A DNA stretch of 64,000 nucleotides from Desulfobulbus rhabdoformis (GCF_016919065.1 NZ_JAFFQA010000017.1:1-64000); one strand, 5' to 3'; positions 53,049 to 61,926 are shown, counted from the first letter of the stretch. Numbers and translations are program-made. The notes: generated by a model not told the origin, from the letters alone.

Positions 53049-53095
53049 CATTTTCAAATGCATTGTCCCGCCCCTGTCCCGCCTATTTACTTCTC

Positions 53096-53135
53096 AACAA
53101 AAAAATCCCCTGCCGGTTAAGGTCAAGGGAGGTCT
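53096..53135 (-). terminator. Terminator of the KAP NTPase gene
   Basis: On the minus strand, TCCCTTG pairs with CAGGGGA (one G-T pair) and is followed by T7. Confidence 0.6.
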
Positions 53136-53183
53136 TTTTTTAAGTGGTCAGGAATTTGGGAAAGAATAAACCGGCAACTGGTT

Positions 53184-54596
53184 TCACCCCTCTTTCTCAT
53201 CGGAAAATTTAAACTGACTGAGCATTTCAATTCTTGCAACAAGACATTCAAGATCAATTGTCCGCCCCATCCCCACCGGGTCGGAAGCTACAAGTAGAAC
53301 CCTTCTCGAATATTCACGCATTTTTCTCGAAAGCTCTTCGTTTTCGGTGATTTCTTTATGCCGAACTAAGCTTTCATTTGCTCCTTCACTATATCGCCCA
53401 TACTTTGCAGCAATAAGAAAGCCTTCAATGCGTGCACATTCAAAATCTTCTAAACGTCTTTTTTCAGGAATGATGCTGTAGAGATAATTTATGGTTTCAG
53501 TTTCTTTTTCAGAGTTAGAAATATATCTTTGATATTCCTCTGGATCGACATTTTTTGTTACAACTAAGAATGCCAAAAGGGCTGGATGAATGTATTCATT
53601 TTCTGCCGCTGACCTTAAGGCAAGATTAATACTTGCGAGCATTTGCTCTATTTCCCTTAACGAAAACTGGTGACACTCACAAAGCAGGGAAAACGCTTTT
53701 AACAGATGCCCTTTGTCATTAACAAGATCCCTATATTTTTCTCTTTTTTTAAAATAATCATCCATCGACAAGGAAGAAAATAATGATCTAATGTATGTTT
53801 CTTTGTCAGGTTGTTTTATTTCATATTCAAAGTCGATAAATCTTCTCAAATATCCAGCTGAATCTATACCGCCCCCATATATTGAACTGATAGAATGGCC
53901 GAGTTGTTTTTTATCTATCGCTAAAACGAATATTAAACCGTTAATATTGAATAGGTGTTTTATACGTTCAAGTAGTTTGATTGCATATGTAGGCCGACAC
54001 CTATCTAATTCGTCAATAAAAAATATGACTGGATTGCCCTCGGATGATTCTTTTATCAATTTTGTCAATGAATTATGAAACTCCTTTATAGAGTTCTTCG
54101 CTTTTGTATAATCTTCAAATGCATCTCCAGCTATTAAGGATGTAGTTTCCGCCAACTCGTCTTCTATACTCTTGTCAAGATCGACTATTCCTTGTGTTGT
54201 CAACTTAACAGCTACAGGAATAGCCCTTTTTGCAATTTTTTTACCAATATCCTTCGTCTTTTTCCATGCATCTCTCGACTTTTCAGATGTACCGATTAAG
54301 CTTTCAAGGCCTTCATTCATTTCCCCTAAAAATGACACCAGAGGTTCCTCTGAAAAATCTGTTTCCCAAGCATTAAAATATAATGATTGTGCACCTATCC
54401 CCTTAAGATAGCTTTCCCACATTTTTATGAATGTTGTTTTCCCCGTCCCCCAACGAGAGTTTATTGCTAAAACAGCTGGAGAGTTAAGATTTTTCAAAAG
54501 AACGGAAAGATTTTTAACTTCGTTTTCTCTATCTAACAAGTCATTTTCAAATGGGTCATCAGTGTATATTTCTATTGGTTGAAATTTTAAATTCAT
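53184..54596 (-). CDS. KAP-family P-loop NTPase
   Basis: 470 residues in AT-rich DNA unlike the phage genes around it. The N-terminal KAP signature is clear: FENDLLDRENEVKNL, then LAINSRWGTGKTTFIKMWES (Walker A ~47-54), LYFNAWETDF, and VIFFIDELDRCRPTYAIKLL (Walker B, KAP-type DELDR); VLAIDKKQLGHSI follows. The C-terminal ~180 residues are helical. No membrane helices are convincing, so it is probably cytoplasmic. KAP NTPases include the phage-exclusion protein PifA. It is a likely cargo gene giving the element an anti-phage function, as the outermost gene next to the tRNA. Confidence 0.88.
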   Translation of the reverse strand: MNLKFQPIEIYTDDPFENDLLDRENEVKNLSVLLKNLNSPAVLAINSRWGTGKTTFIKMWESYLKGIGAQSLYFNAWETDFSEEPLVSFLGEMNEGLESLIGTSEKSRDAWKKTKDIGKKIAKRAIPVAVKLTTQGIVDLDKSIEDELAETTSLIAGDAFEDYTKAKNSIKEFHNSLTKLIKESSEGNPVIFFIDELDRCRPTYAIKLLERIKHLFNINGLIFVLAIDKKQLGHSISSIYGGGIDSAGYLRRFIDFEYEIKQPDKETYIRSLFSSLSMDDYFKKREKYRDLVNDKGHLLKAFSLLCECHQFSLREIEQMLASINLALRSAAENEYIHPALLAFLVVTKNVDPEEYQRYISNSEKETETINYLYSIIPEKRRLEDFECARIEGFLIAAKYGRYSEGANESLVRHKEITENEELSRKMREYSRRVLLVASDPVGMGRTIDLECLVARIEMLSQFKFSDEKEG

Positions 54597-54715
54597 AACA
54601 GTCCTGTTTGTTAGATTTTCAAATAGAGACAGAATTTATTTCAATATGTCGTCAAATACCATGCATAGCATTTACTTTCCGTAAAATTTACTTTTTTTCA
54701 TTAAGAACTGACAGG

Positions 54716-55573
54716 CTAAAAACGAGCTTTCAACTCCTCAAGCGTATAAAGCTGCCCTGAAGCATCAACTAACTTACTCAAGGTTAACTTGCCAGAGTTG
54801 AACAGTTTAGCTCTGGCTGGTCCCAAGAGCTCCACCTGAGTTTCTTTCCCACTGAATGCGCCGCAAGAAATGCACGTTCTCGAATCGAGGGTGCTGCATC
54901 ATACCCAGCCGTCGAGAACATCCGCTTTTTTCTTGTACACCTCATGGACTGCGTTATTGTTCACGGCCTGGACCACGGTTCGGACAATCCCCGCAAGGCT
55001 TCTCCTGTCTGCCTCTAAAACACCATCCCTGTATTGGCTGGTGCGTGTCCCTCTAAGCCGGGTTATCATTTCCGAAACAGTTTCCCCTTGAACTATTCCA
55101 AGACGAATTGCGCCGCGTATGGCCTCTTCTTTGTGCCTGGCAAGGCTGGGGAATAGTTCGCCAAACAACAGCCGCTTTTCTGGCCCAATAGCAATTAGGG
55201 TATCATCGACCACGGCAATAAGCTGCTCTTTACTTATGGCGACCGGCGACCACTTGACCGGCAACTGTGATGATAAAGTAGAACTGGCAAAGTCGGCTGA
55301 ATGCTCTGAGAAGGGAACCATTTCAGTATGAAGCGTTTCGCCGATTTCTTTGTATGCTGCATCAATCATTTCCCTGATCTCTTTCAGGAACCTTTTAAGC
55401 CGTGCGCCAGTGAATGATTTTACCTCTCCACGATCCGCGATTTTTGCCAGGATCTCTTTATCGGCCTGGTTCAACAGTTTGATAATATCGTGAACCTTTC
55501 GCTCTCCGTATCGGCTGACATTGATCTGGCGTTTGAGTAGCAGGTCGAACAGACTTCTTTGAATTTGTGCCAA
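54716..55573 (-). pseudogene. Mu-gpF-like head morphogenesis gene with in-frame TGA
   Basis: The frame from 55573 runs 224 codons to TGA at 54899-54901 and then stays open for 60 more to TAG at 54716. Across the stop it reads ...VLDGWV, stop, CSTLDSRTCISCGAFSGK, matching the family's W.STLD.RTC..C...G motif, where a Trp is expected at the stop (TGG to TGA). The usual HP.C.C metal segment is missing: after SGK it goes straight to LLGPARAKLFNSGKLTLSKL, the family's tail. So it has both a nonsense change and an internal deletion. These proteins help build the phage head. It follows the large terminase with no portal between. Confidence 0.8.
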
Positions 55574-55609
55574 GGTGAAACTCCTATTTTCGTGTTGTTG
55601 GTTCTCGCA

Positions 55610-57001
55610 TCACCAGGCGTTTCCAGTTCTTGCGGTATGTTTCTGGAACATGCACCCATAACGGCAAGCGTCGGCAGCATGGTCCGGGCCTTTGGTGTCA
55701 ACGTCTTCAGCTTTTCGTGGATCTCGCCCCAGGTAAGGAACCGTTTGCCAAAAGTATTCACAGTTCCGGGCAATATAGAGTCCTGGCTTGTCCGGTTTCC
55801 CCGCGTCCTGCAACATACGCCGCATGATCTCCCAGCCGGTGCGCCGGTCTCCTTTCCTGGCAGGAATGAAATAGACACCTGTTTTCCTGAACTCATCCGC
55901 AATGCTTCCAGCCCCGTGGCCTTGATTACTGAAACATGCGTCATCAGCTACGCCTTCGGGCCTAATCTTCCACCTATCGGCCATTTGGCGTATTTCCTCG
56001 GCAAGTACCGGCACTGTGTACCCCATCCCCTTTGAAAGGCTACCTGGCTCATTGGTAGCGACCTCATCAATCAGGACAAGAGAGTCCTTGGAGTAATATT
56101 TTCCGTCTAGTCCCTCTATCCCCGGACTTTTGGCAACCAAGAAGGTTACAGAGGGGGCACTTGAACCAAAGTCATGGGCAAGAAAATATTCCCACCGATC
56201 CCGGTAACTGTTGGCGGGTTTTTCCTCCCAGGGATCGACCGCGTTTCTTTTCTCCTCTATTACAGAGCTGAAAAAGGCGCCACGGGCAATCGCCCAATCT
56301 CCCTCAAGCCATGCCCTGAGAAGTTCCGGGTCAGTCGGACAGCTCGCCTCCAATTGGCTGTGATACTCTTCAACGTCGATGAAAGGGTTATCAAGGAAAG
56401 TGCTGGGAGCGTACACCCATTGTCTTTTTGATTTTTCCTCATCAAAGGGCATCCATGGGGCGTTTTTGAATACATACCTCTGAGCAAGCCAATGGTGGCC
56501 GGGGTCGCCGGGGTTTGCTGCCATGATTTGACGAATGGGCATATCCTTCGGGCCGCGCAGGTTTGAACGTAAACGGTCAAGTAGAGAAGGATCTGCATAA
56601 TGCCCGGCCTCATCCACCAAAAGCAGGGTGAAAGACCGGCCTTGATACTTCTGGTAGTCGCTCGGTGTCTCGAGCTGCCCCAACTCCATATAGGCGCCAT
56701 TCGGGAACCGCCATACATGCTCTGAGCCGTTGTATCTTGCCGCTTGACCATAGACACTACCGAACACCTCCCTAGTCAGGTTCTCAAAATCAGAGAGCCC
56801 TTTGTAGGTTTGCCGAATATACAGGATTCTTGCTTTCTCCCGGTACTGCTCGGCGTGTTTCAATGCAGCAAGCGTCATGCAATACGATTTCGCCCCACCG
56901 CGACCGCCCCCAAGGAAAATGTCATACTGTTCCGGAATGCAGAGGACTTTGGTTTGGAAATCGCTGAACTTCATTTCATTCATCGTCGGTGACTCCTTCA
57001 A
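55610..57001 (-). CDS. Phage terminase large subunit
   Basis: 463 residues, complete. The ATPase half has FLGGGRGGAKSYCMTLAALK (Walker A, ~30-49), ARILYIRQTYKGLSDF, FTLLLVDEAGHYADPSLLDR (Walker B) and MAANPGDPGHHWL (coupling motif). The nuclease half has FLAHDFGSSAPSVTF (first metal Asp), VADDACF (second) and GPDHAADACRYGCM (third). It drives DNA into the capsid and cuts it. It overlaps the small terminase gene by 26 bp. All catalytic motifs look intact although the next structural gene is decayed. Confidence 0.93.
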   Translation of the reverse strand: MKESPTMNEMKFSDFQTKVLCIPEQYDIFLGGGRGGAKSYCMTLAALKHAEQYREKARILYIRQTYKGLSDFENLTREVFGSVYGQAARYNGSEHVWRFPNGAYMELGQLETPSDYQKYQGRSFTLLLVDEAGHYADPSLLDRLRSNLRGPKDMPIRQIMAANPGDPGHHWLAQRYVFKNAPWMPFDEEKSKRQWVYAPSTFLDNPFIDVEEYHSQLEASCPTDPELLRAWLEGDWAIARGAFFSSVIEEKRNAVDPWEEKPANSYRDRWEYFLAHDFGSSAPSVTFLVAKSPGIEGLDGKYYSKDSLVLIDEVATNEPGSLSKGMGYTVPVLAEEIRQMADRWKIRPEGVADDACFSNQGHGAGSIADEFRKTGVYFIPARKGDRRTGWEIMRRMLQDAGKPDKPGLYIARNCEYFWQTVPYLGRDPRKAEDVDTKGPDHAADACRYGCMFQKHTARTGNAW

Positions 57002-57374
57002 TCAGTTGCTTATACTGATCCGCATTCAACGAGGTGGGGAGAACAACAGCCATCTGTACGCGCCGGTTGTCTTCGATGGTGACGCCGCCGTCTCGGTAAT
57101 TGTGCCGGCACTTCAAAAGAAACATTGCCGCCGTGGCGTCTCCCTTCATAGCTTTCTCGAACAAAACCCCTACCAGTGCGTCATGCTCAACGGCCCGGGC
57201 CTGGTCGTATGCTTCCTTGAGTTCTGGGTGGTCTTCTCTGAATCGCATCCATGTATCGAAAGAGACGCCCAGGGCACGGGCTATGGTTTTCTCGCTGCAC
57301 CCGTGGCTTGCAGTCTTCTCGATGATTTCAACAGCGTTTTCCGGAGGCATTATTTTGGGTCGGCCCATTGCCAT
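56976..57374 (-). CDS. Phage terminase small subunit
   Basis: 132 residues. It starts MGRPKIMPPENAVEIIEKTA and has a helix-turn-helix (CSEKTIARALGVSFDTWMRF, ~30-49) that binds the pac or cos site. The later helices (EHDALVGVLFEKAMKGDATA) fit the oligomerisation region, with FLLKCRHNYRD typical of phage small terminases. It lies directly upstream of the large subunit with overlap. Confidence 0.85.
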   Translation of the reverse strand: MAMGRPKIMPPENAVEIIEKTASHGCSEKTIARALGVSFDTWMRFREDHPELKEAYDQARAVEHDALVGVLFEKAMKGDATAAMFLLKCRHNYRDGGVTIEDNRRVQMAVVLPTSLNADQYKQLIEGVTDDE

Positions 57375-57431
57375 GTTTATTTACTCCTTGGCCTTGACGG
57401 GCCGTTTTTTGTTGGTGGCTGGGGCCTCGTC

Positions 57432-57644
57432 TCACCCCTCAAGGGCTTCGTTGGCCTTCACGAATGCCGCAAACTGCTTTTTCATATCCTGAGCAACATT
57501 CCCCATGGCTTCAAAAGCCGGGCCGTCAAGGGTGATTCCCTCGGCAAGCTCCCCCACTCCCCACAAGAAATAGGTTATCATCTTCAGTTTGCTCAGGAAT
57601 ACCTGCTGCTCGTTCAGGTCAAAGGCTGGATTTGATGCACTCAT
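57432..57644 (-). CDS. Small phage protein, paralogue 3 of a tandem family
   Basis: 70 residues; its start overlaps the previous stop by 4 bp (ATGA). Residues ~17-65 (FLSKLKMITYFLWGVGELAE, then GPAFEAMGNVAQDMKKQF) align loosely with the two upstream genes: an aromatic-led helix, an acidic middle, and a terminal helix before an F. Function unknown. Confidence 0.6.
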   Translation of the reverse strand: MSASNPAFDLNEQQVFLSKLKMITYFLWGVGELAEGITLDGPAFEAMGNVAQDMKKQFAAFVKANEALEG

Positions 57645-57883
57645 GCTCCCACCTCCTTAAAGGCGTTTTCAATCTCTTCCACGGCTTCATTCATAACGAG
57701 AAAAAGGCCGTGGGATTCATGCTGGTTGAGATAAGAATATCCTTGATCGGTACTGTTGCTTTCCGCCGCTTTGCACAAGATTGCCTCCACCAATTTGAGT
57801 TTGCACCGGGCCGGGAACAGATCATCGCCAACCGAGGAAACGGCAAACTTCTCTTTTGGGGACATATCAGCTATGCAACTCAT
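57641..57883 (-). CDS. Small phage protein, paralogue 2
   Basis: 80 residues, overlapping its neighbours by 4 bp on each side. The pattern FPARCKLKLVEAILCKAAES, then HGLFLVMNEAVEEIENAF, matches paralogue 1 (FSARCVLHFVNSVFRELAGN, then NGLFLTMDQAMKDLEAGL) position by position. No known domain. Confidence 0.7.
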   Translation of the reverse strand: MSCIADMSPKEKFAVSSVGDDLFPARCKLKLVEAILCKAAESNSTDQGYSYLNQHESHGLFLVMNEAVEEIENAFKEVGA

Positions 57884-58227
57884 GCCTCTACCTCCTTCTT
57901 GTCCTCGAGGGCAAGGCCGGCTTCTAGGTCCTTCATTGCCTGATCCATGGTGAGAAATAGGCCGTTGATCTCCTTCGGGTGGAAATAGGCCTCAGCGCTA
58001 TCATGTGACATGTTTCCGGCCAGCTCACGGAACACAGAGTTGACGAAGTGCAGAACGCACCGGGCTGAAAAGGTGTTGTCGTCAATCTCGCCAATGGTAG
58101 AATTCCTTTCTCGCTTCAGAATTACGGTCAGGTCATCCATGGTGTGGGTCTTCTTAGGATTAATCTTTATTCCCATCGTCCTGCTCCTGATCTGAATTGA
58201 GCCGGGCAGGATCTCTCCACCCGGCAA
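57880..58227 (-). CDS. Small phage protein, paralogue 1
   Basis: 115 residues from 58227, or about 97 from MGIKINPKKTHTMDDLTVIL if the later ATG is used. It shares the FSARC...GLFLTM pattern with paralogue 2. The extra N-terminus is basic. It heads the tandem set. Confidence 0.65.
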   Translation of the reverse strand: MPGGEILPGSIQIRSRTMGIKINPKKTHTMDDLTVILKRERNSTIGEIDDNTFSARCVLHFVNSVFRELAGNMSHDSAEAYFHPKEINGLFLTMDQAMKDLEAGLALEDKKEVEA

Positions 58228-58238
58228 GGTGGTTTTGA

Positions 58239-58958
58239 TTATTGTTGGATCCGTTGCCGCAGACCTGATTTTATTTTGGCGAACCCGTTAACATTTCCCC
58301 TCGCTACAGCCGGGGCAAGATCAGCAATACGGTTGATCTCGGCGATCATTCCCAAAACTTCGGTGGAAGCATCGGGGATAGCATCCAAGAGGCGCTTTAC
58401 CGTTTGCCGGTCCCCGCGATTTCCGGGGTTGTTTTCGTTATATCGAGCCTCAAGTTCAGCCTCTACGCAGTGCGCCAGGGCGAGGGAGTTTAACTGCAAG
58501 GCCATACTCGCGACTTCTTCCATATGGGCGGAATTGAGTTTTTCAAGGCGCCGAATCCAGGTCAGCCGAATAGTGGCATCCTTCACCGGATCATCGTCAA
58601 AGTTGGCGCGGACGCGAACCGATCGCTTACTCCAGAATTTTTTCTGTTTATTTGCCTCCAGCGCTGTATCGCGAATAATCTTGAGATTGTCATCGAGAAG
58701 AGCCTGAGATTCACGGCGTAAGGCTTGCGTGCGTTCAAGGATGATGTTGGTTTTGAGCTGACTGTCGATACCGGCAATCTTGTTTTGTAAACCTTCTTGA
58801 ATGGCGCCGATGGTGGCAAGCGCACTCTCAGCGTCTTTCAAAAGGGTGCTAACCGCCGCCTTGGTGATTAAGATTTTTGGTTGCTCAAGAGGATCCTGTC
58901 GTTCGCCGATTCCTGCCTCGAGTTCTGAGTGATCGAATACTTCAAATCTTGCTGCCAT
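58239..58958 (-). CDS. Hypothetical coiled-coil phage protein
   Basis: 239 residues, mainly helical with long heptad-like stretches (LKDAESALATIGAIQEGLQN; NSAHMEEVASMALQLNSLAL). Not recognised. No signal or membrane part. It lies between the replication genes and the terminase genes, where phages often keep accessory DNA-processing or packaging genes. Confidence 0.6.
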   Translation of the reverse strand: MAARFEVFDHSELEAGIGERQDPLEQPKILITKAAVSTLLKDAESALATIGAIQEGLQNKIAGIDSQLKTNIILERTQALRRESQALLDDNLKIIRDTALEANKQKKFWSKRSVRVRANFDDDPVKDATIRLTWIRRLEKLNSAHMEEVASMALQLNSLALAHCVEAELEARYNENNPGNRGDRQTVKRLLDAIPDASTEVLGMIAEINRIADLAPAVARGNVNGFAKIKSGLRQRIQQ

Positions 58959-59018
58959 ATTGGGTACTCCTTGGCCTTCTTAGGCCGATGGTTATGGTGG
59001 CCGGTGTCGGCCTGGTTG

Positions 59019-59132
59019 TTAATTTTTCCAATCAAGACGGGCGACCATGGAGAGCAACATTTCGTCACTCGGCATAGGCTCCCCAGCCTTCAATAGCTCT
59101 TCACGGGCAATTCCAGCCGCCAGTCTGCCCAC
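59019..59132 (-). CDS. Possible very small gene (GTG start)
   Basis: A 37-codon frame reading VGRLAAGIAREELLKAGEPM then PSDEMLLSMVARLDWKN. The clear ribosome binding site (AAGGAGG near 59156) actually faces a short frame in another phase, so this gene may have suffered a frameshift or use a different start. Weak support. Confidence 0.3.
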   Translation of the reverse strand: MGRLAAGIAREELLKAGEPMPSDEMLLSMVARLDWKN

Positions 59133-59145
59133 TGTCGAACGATTC

Positions 59146-59319
59146 TCATTTCTCGGCCTCCTTCATGATTCGCTTTCGAGCAGTCTGAACGGCTTCCACC
59201 ATGTCGTTAATTTTAAGGTGCGGCCATCTTATGCCGGTTGTGACAACGGTTTGCCCACCCTGGCGCTTCAGGTATTTGATGAGGGCTTCCAGGCGCTCGT
59301 CTAATTCGATTCGGTTCAT
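59146..59319 (-). CDS. Small hypothetical protein (57 residues)
   Basis: The ATG at 59317-59319 overlaps the stop of the PrimPol gene (ATGA). The product MNRIELDERLEALIKYLKRQ followed by a short beta segment and a basic C-terminal helix (MVEAVQTARKRIMKEAEK) could be a DNA- or protein-binding accessory. Translational coupling supports the start. Confidence 0.55.
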   Translation of the reverse strand: MNRIELDERLEALIKYLKRQGGQTVVTTGIRWPHLKINDMVEAVQTARKRIMKEAEK

Positions 59320-61385
59320 GCTGCTGCCTTGTTGCTGCCGATAGGTTGGCCGGTGCGATAATCGAGACAGGCTTTTTTCACCAAGTTGGGGATGCCGTTT
59401 TTCGTGTATTCGGCGTTTATCTGTCTTCGTTGTTGCTCGTTGACGAATCGCCAATCGCTGATGGGTAGGATTTCAGAGGAACCGCTGATAACGAAGTCTC
59501 GTTCCATGTCCTGAATTGAGTGCATGAAGTCTACAGGCTCCTTGCATTTGATTATTTTGCAGATGAACCCGTGGGGTTCATTCCGGTCCAGGTTGATAGC
59601 CAATCGAGGTTTCTCTATGGTCATTTCCCCGCCCTTGGCGTAGCGCTGTCCCTGTTTCTTCTGCATGGCGACCACAGCAACCCCGCTTTTCAATCGACGG
59701 TGTATGTCGGCAATGAATTTTCCAGCCATGAAAAAGTCTTCGTTGACCTCCAAGAAGTCGACAAAGGTTAAGCCGTCAGGAAGGACCAGCTTATCGAAAC
59801 TGTGGCTGCGCTCGATAAACTTCACATGGCGCACCCAAGTAGAAGGATCAGCCCCAAAGCTCTTGATCCGATTTGCCAACTCCCCGGCACTCATTTCAGA
59901 ATTGAGGTAGGTCATGGCCGGAATATCTTCCTTGGGGGCAATATCTATTCTTTCGTTAGAAAGATATTGAGGTGTGTGTGGGTATGTGTGTAGACGCAAA
60001 AAATTCAGAATTATGCTCAGAAGAAAAACTGTTTTTCCCGCATTGGAAGAACCAGAAACGAGAATCACGCTTCCAGGATGGACCTTTGCATATTCTGAAA
60101 TATTCAATGGTAACGGTATGTTAAAAGGTTCTGCGCTAACAGAAAGCAAATCCATTACCTCTGGCTCGGCCTCCACTACCTCCCAATGGCCACGTTTACC
60201 ATCTATCTTATTGATTTTACCTGTTTTTGCGTAGTAAGCTAAAGCATTGGCGATGGATTTCTTTTCCTCTCTGGTCCTCGCGCAAAGCTCTGAATATAGG
60301 TCATTATTTGTAAATGGCGCGGGTTCAGATTCAATGAAGAAAAGTACATCTTTCGACAACTCTCTCGGCTTTGCTGACTTGTCTGAATAATTGCTGAAAA
60401 CTGTCTGACACCCGTCTGAACTGTTCTTATCAATTCTGAATGTTCTGGTTTGTTCTGACTTTTCTGAATATTCTGAAATTTCTGAATCATGAATATTCAG
60501 TGACTTAGCCGCTGACGAAAGATCGCCATTGAATCGGCTGTATGCATAAAAACCGAATTTATCCAGAGGTTTACGGTCGGGGAGGGGTGTTGAAGTGCTG
60601 AAGACGAACAAGCCACGTTCAGGATGAAGCGTTGCTGATATTTCAGCCCCATTTTTCCCAGGACGTTGCCAATGTTCACGATCCCCAACTGTTTTGATGT
60701 ATCGCCATCCCTCGCTTTCAAGAAGGTGGTGCCAATCGTTTTCTTGGTTGAATCTATCCCCTGGTCTGTCGCTGGTGGTGGAGTTAGTTCTATGGGGCGT
60801 TTGGGATTGCTGCTGAACGTCTTCGGTGAAACTGCGAGCTATACTGTGGAGTAGGTCAACCTCATCCGTGGTTACAACGGGGATCTCTGAGAGCTTGCCG
60901 TGAAGTCTGTAGCCATTGCTTGGGGCTACCAGGAAGTACCCACCTTGGCCGCGTGTCTCGATAAAAACATCTTGCCGCCGATTCCCCTGGTCGTCCTTGT
61001 ATGGCTTTGACATAGCCAATTTAAGGTTGCCTTGGGGCTGTTCAGTGCAACGGATAAGGATATGGTAGCCGCCGCTTGGCGTATGCTGCCAGACGGTAAG
61101 TTTCCGGTGCAGATCGTTGTCAACACCTTCCAGGGTATCGAGATAGGGTTGAAAAAGTTCCGGATTATCAAAATCAAGACATTCAAGATTTCCAGAGACA
61201 GAACCGGCAACCAGTGCGACCTGGCACCCATTGACGAAGTGCTTTCTGATCTCCCCAGGGTTCATGGTCCGTTTCTGGAATGGCTGCCACTTGCTAATGG
61301 CTGGTTTTTTGGTCCCGGCTTTTATCGGGATTGCAGATAAATTGTTTTCAATGGCCGCTAAGGCAAACTCGCTGATAGCCATCAT
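59316..61385 (-). CDS. Primase-polymerase/ATPase replication protein
   Basis: 689 residues. The N-terminal PrimPol domain (~1-190) shows SAIPIKAGTKKPAISKWQPF, VALVAGSVSGNLECLDFDNP (metal DxD), HTPSGGYHILIRC and ETRGQGGYFLVAPSNGY. A variable middle (Ser/Glu-rich, ~195-430) is followed by a RepA/RecA-like ATPase: VILVSGSSNAGKTVFLLSII (Walker A ~446-453), FIADIHRRLKSGVAVVAMQK. It probably starts and drives replication of the element. The start ATG overlaps the upstream 48-codon gene by 4 bp. Such fusions are typical of prophages and integrative islands. Confidence 0.88.
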   Translation of the reverse strand: MMAISEFALAAIENNLSAIPIKAGTKKPAISKWQPFQKRTMNPGEIRKHFVNGCQVALVAGSVSGNLECLDFDNPELFQPYLDTLEGVDNDLHRKLTVWQHTPSGGYHILIRCTEQPQGNLKLAMSKPYKDDQGNRRQDVFIETRGQGGYFLVAPSNGYRLHGKLSEIPVVTTDEVDLLHSIARSFTEDVQQQSQTPHRTNSTTSDRPGDRFNQENDWHHLLESEGWRYIKTVGDREHWQRPGKNGAEISATLHPERGLFVFSTSTPLPDRKPLDKFGFYAYSRFNGDLSSAAKSLNIHDSEISEYSEKSEQTRTFRIDKNSSDGCQTVFSNYSDKSAKPRELSKDVLFFIESEPAPFTNNDLYSELCARTREEKKSIANALAYYAKTGKINKIDGKRGHWEVVEAEPEVMDLLSVSAEPFNIPLPLNISEYAKVHPGSVILVSGSSNAGKTVFLLSIILNFLRLHTYPHTPQYLSNERIDIAPKEDIPAMTYLNSEMSAGELANRIKSFGADPSTWVRHVKFIERSHSFDKLVLPDGLTFVDFLEVNEDFFMAGKFIADIHRRLKSGVAVVAMQKKQGQRYAKGGEMTIEKPRLAINLDRNEPHGFICKIIKCKEPVDFMHSIQDMERDFVISGSSEILPISDWRFVNEQQRRQINAEYTKNGIPNLVKKACLDYRTGQPIGSNKAAA

Positions 61386-61528
61386 TTCCGCACCTCATCG
61401 AGTATGGTGGTGGCGCAGTCAACCAGTTGGGACGCTGCCGGGGTCTCGGCTTCCATCTGGCGACCTATGAAGCGGGTAATGAGTACGCGGAACATTTGAT
61501 TTTCAATCGTTGACATAATCCTCTTCAT
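61382..61528 (-). CDS. Small hypothetical protein (48 residues)
   Basis: The product starts MKRIMSTIENQMFRVLITRF and is joined by 4-bp overlaps (ATGA) to the genes on both sides: its start overlaps the stop of the 81-residue gene, and its stop overlaps the PrimPol start. This tight coupling is the evidence that it is real. Function unknown. Confidence 0.65.
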   Translation of the reverse strand: MKRIMSTIENQMFRVLITRFIGRQMEAETPAASQLVDCATTILDEVRK

Positions 61529-61770
61529 TTGCTTGCCTCCATCCGGTTGCGGAGAATCATCTCCGATACCATCCTCGAGGCTGCAATGAAGCTTTGCACC
61601 TTTACGGGAGCGTTGAGTACATAGTCAGCTTGAACTCTTTCAAAAGCCGGGGTGTTCTGGAAAACACCTTCTACGCGGCCACGGTTATTGACGAATTGGC
61701 ACTTTTGGCCGTTTGCGAGGTAGAACGCTAAAGCGTTTCTGTCTGATACGGTTATCTTTCCTGCTGTCAT
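61525..61770 (-). CDS. Small hypothetical protein (81 residues)
   Basis: Residues 5-45 (ITVSDRNALAFYLANGQKCQ, then FQNTPAFERVQADYVLN) resemble the short phage proteins annotated DUF5659-like: a strand, D..LA.YL..G, then a helix. It opens a four-gene overlapping run (81 aa, 48 aa, PrimPol, 57 aa). The leader contains a cluster of hairpins. Confidence 0.55.
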   Translation of the reverse strand: MTAGKITVSDRNALAFYLANGQKCQFVNNRGRVEGVFQNTPAFERVQADYVLNAPVKVQSFIAASRMVSEMILRNRMEASK

Positions 61771-61808
61771 ATTTCGTTATCCTGTGGACCATCATTTTTT
61801 GTCTCCTA

Positions 61809-61926
61809 CGGATGCCTTACATCCGTTGTTTTGGTGCGAGCCTTGCCCGCCTTACCTTTGCCCCCTTGGGGCCTAACCTTCTGACTACCTTTTGCGGGCC
61901 TTACCCGCTAAGTGGGGCCTAGCCCC
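61809..61926. repeat. Cluster of small palindromes upstream of the replication operon
   Basis: Hairpins follow one another: CGGATG-CCTTA-CATCCG (61809-61825), an imperfect GCGAG-CCTTG-CCCGC, CCCC-CTT-GGGG, GCGGG-CCTTA-CCCGC (about 61894-61908) and GGGGC-CTA-GCCCC (61914-61926). Several share the loop CCTTA (TAAGG on the minus strand). It may be an origin, an RNA-regulatory leader, or both. Confidence 0.6.

Noticed and set aside
53007..53183. Second integrase or att duplicate next to tRNA-Lys
   Set aside because: Only the tRNA terminator, a repeat-like CCCGCC segment and the KAP terminator are present; no copy of the tRNA 3' end was seen within the window.
54899..54901. TGA in the head gene as a selenocysteine codon
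   Set aside because: The family has Trp at this place, the gene also lost its metal segment, and no selenocysteine-insertion hairpin is evident, so decay is the simpler reading.
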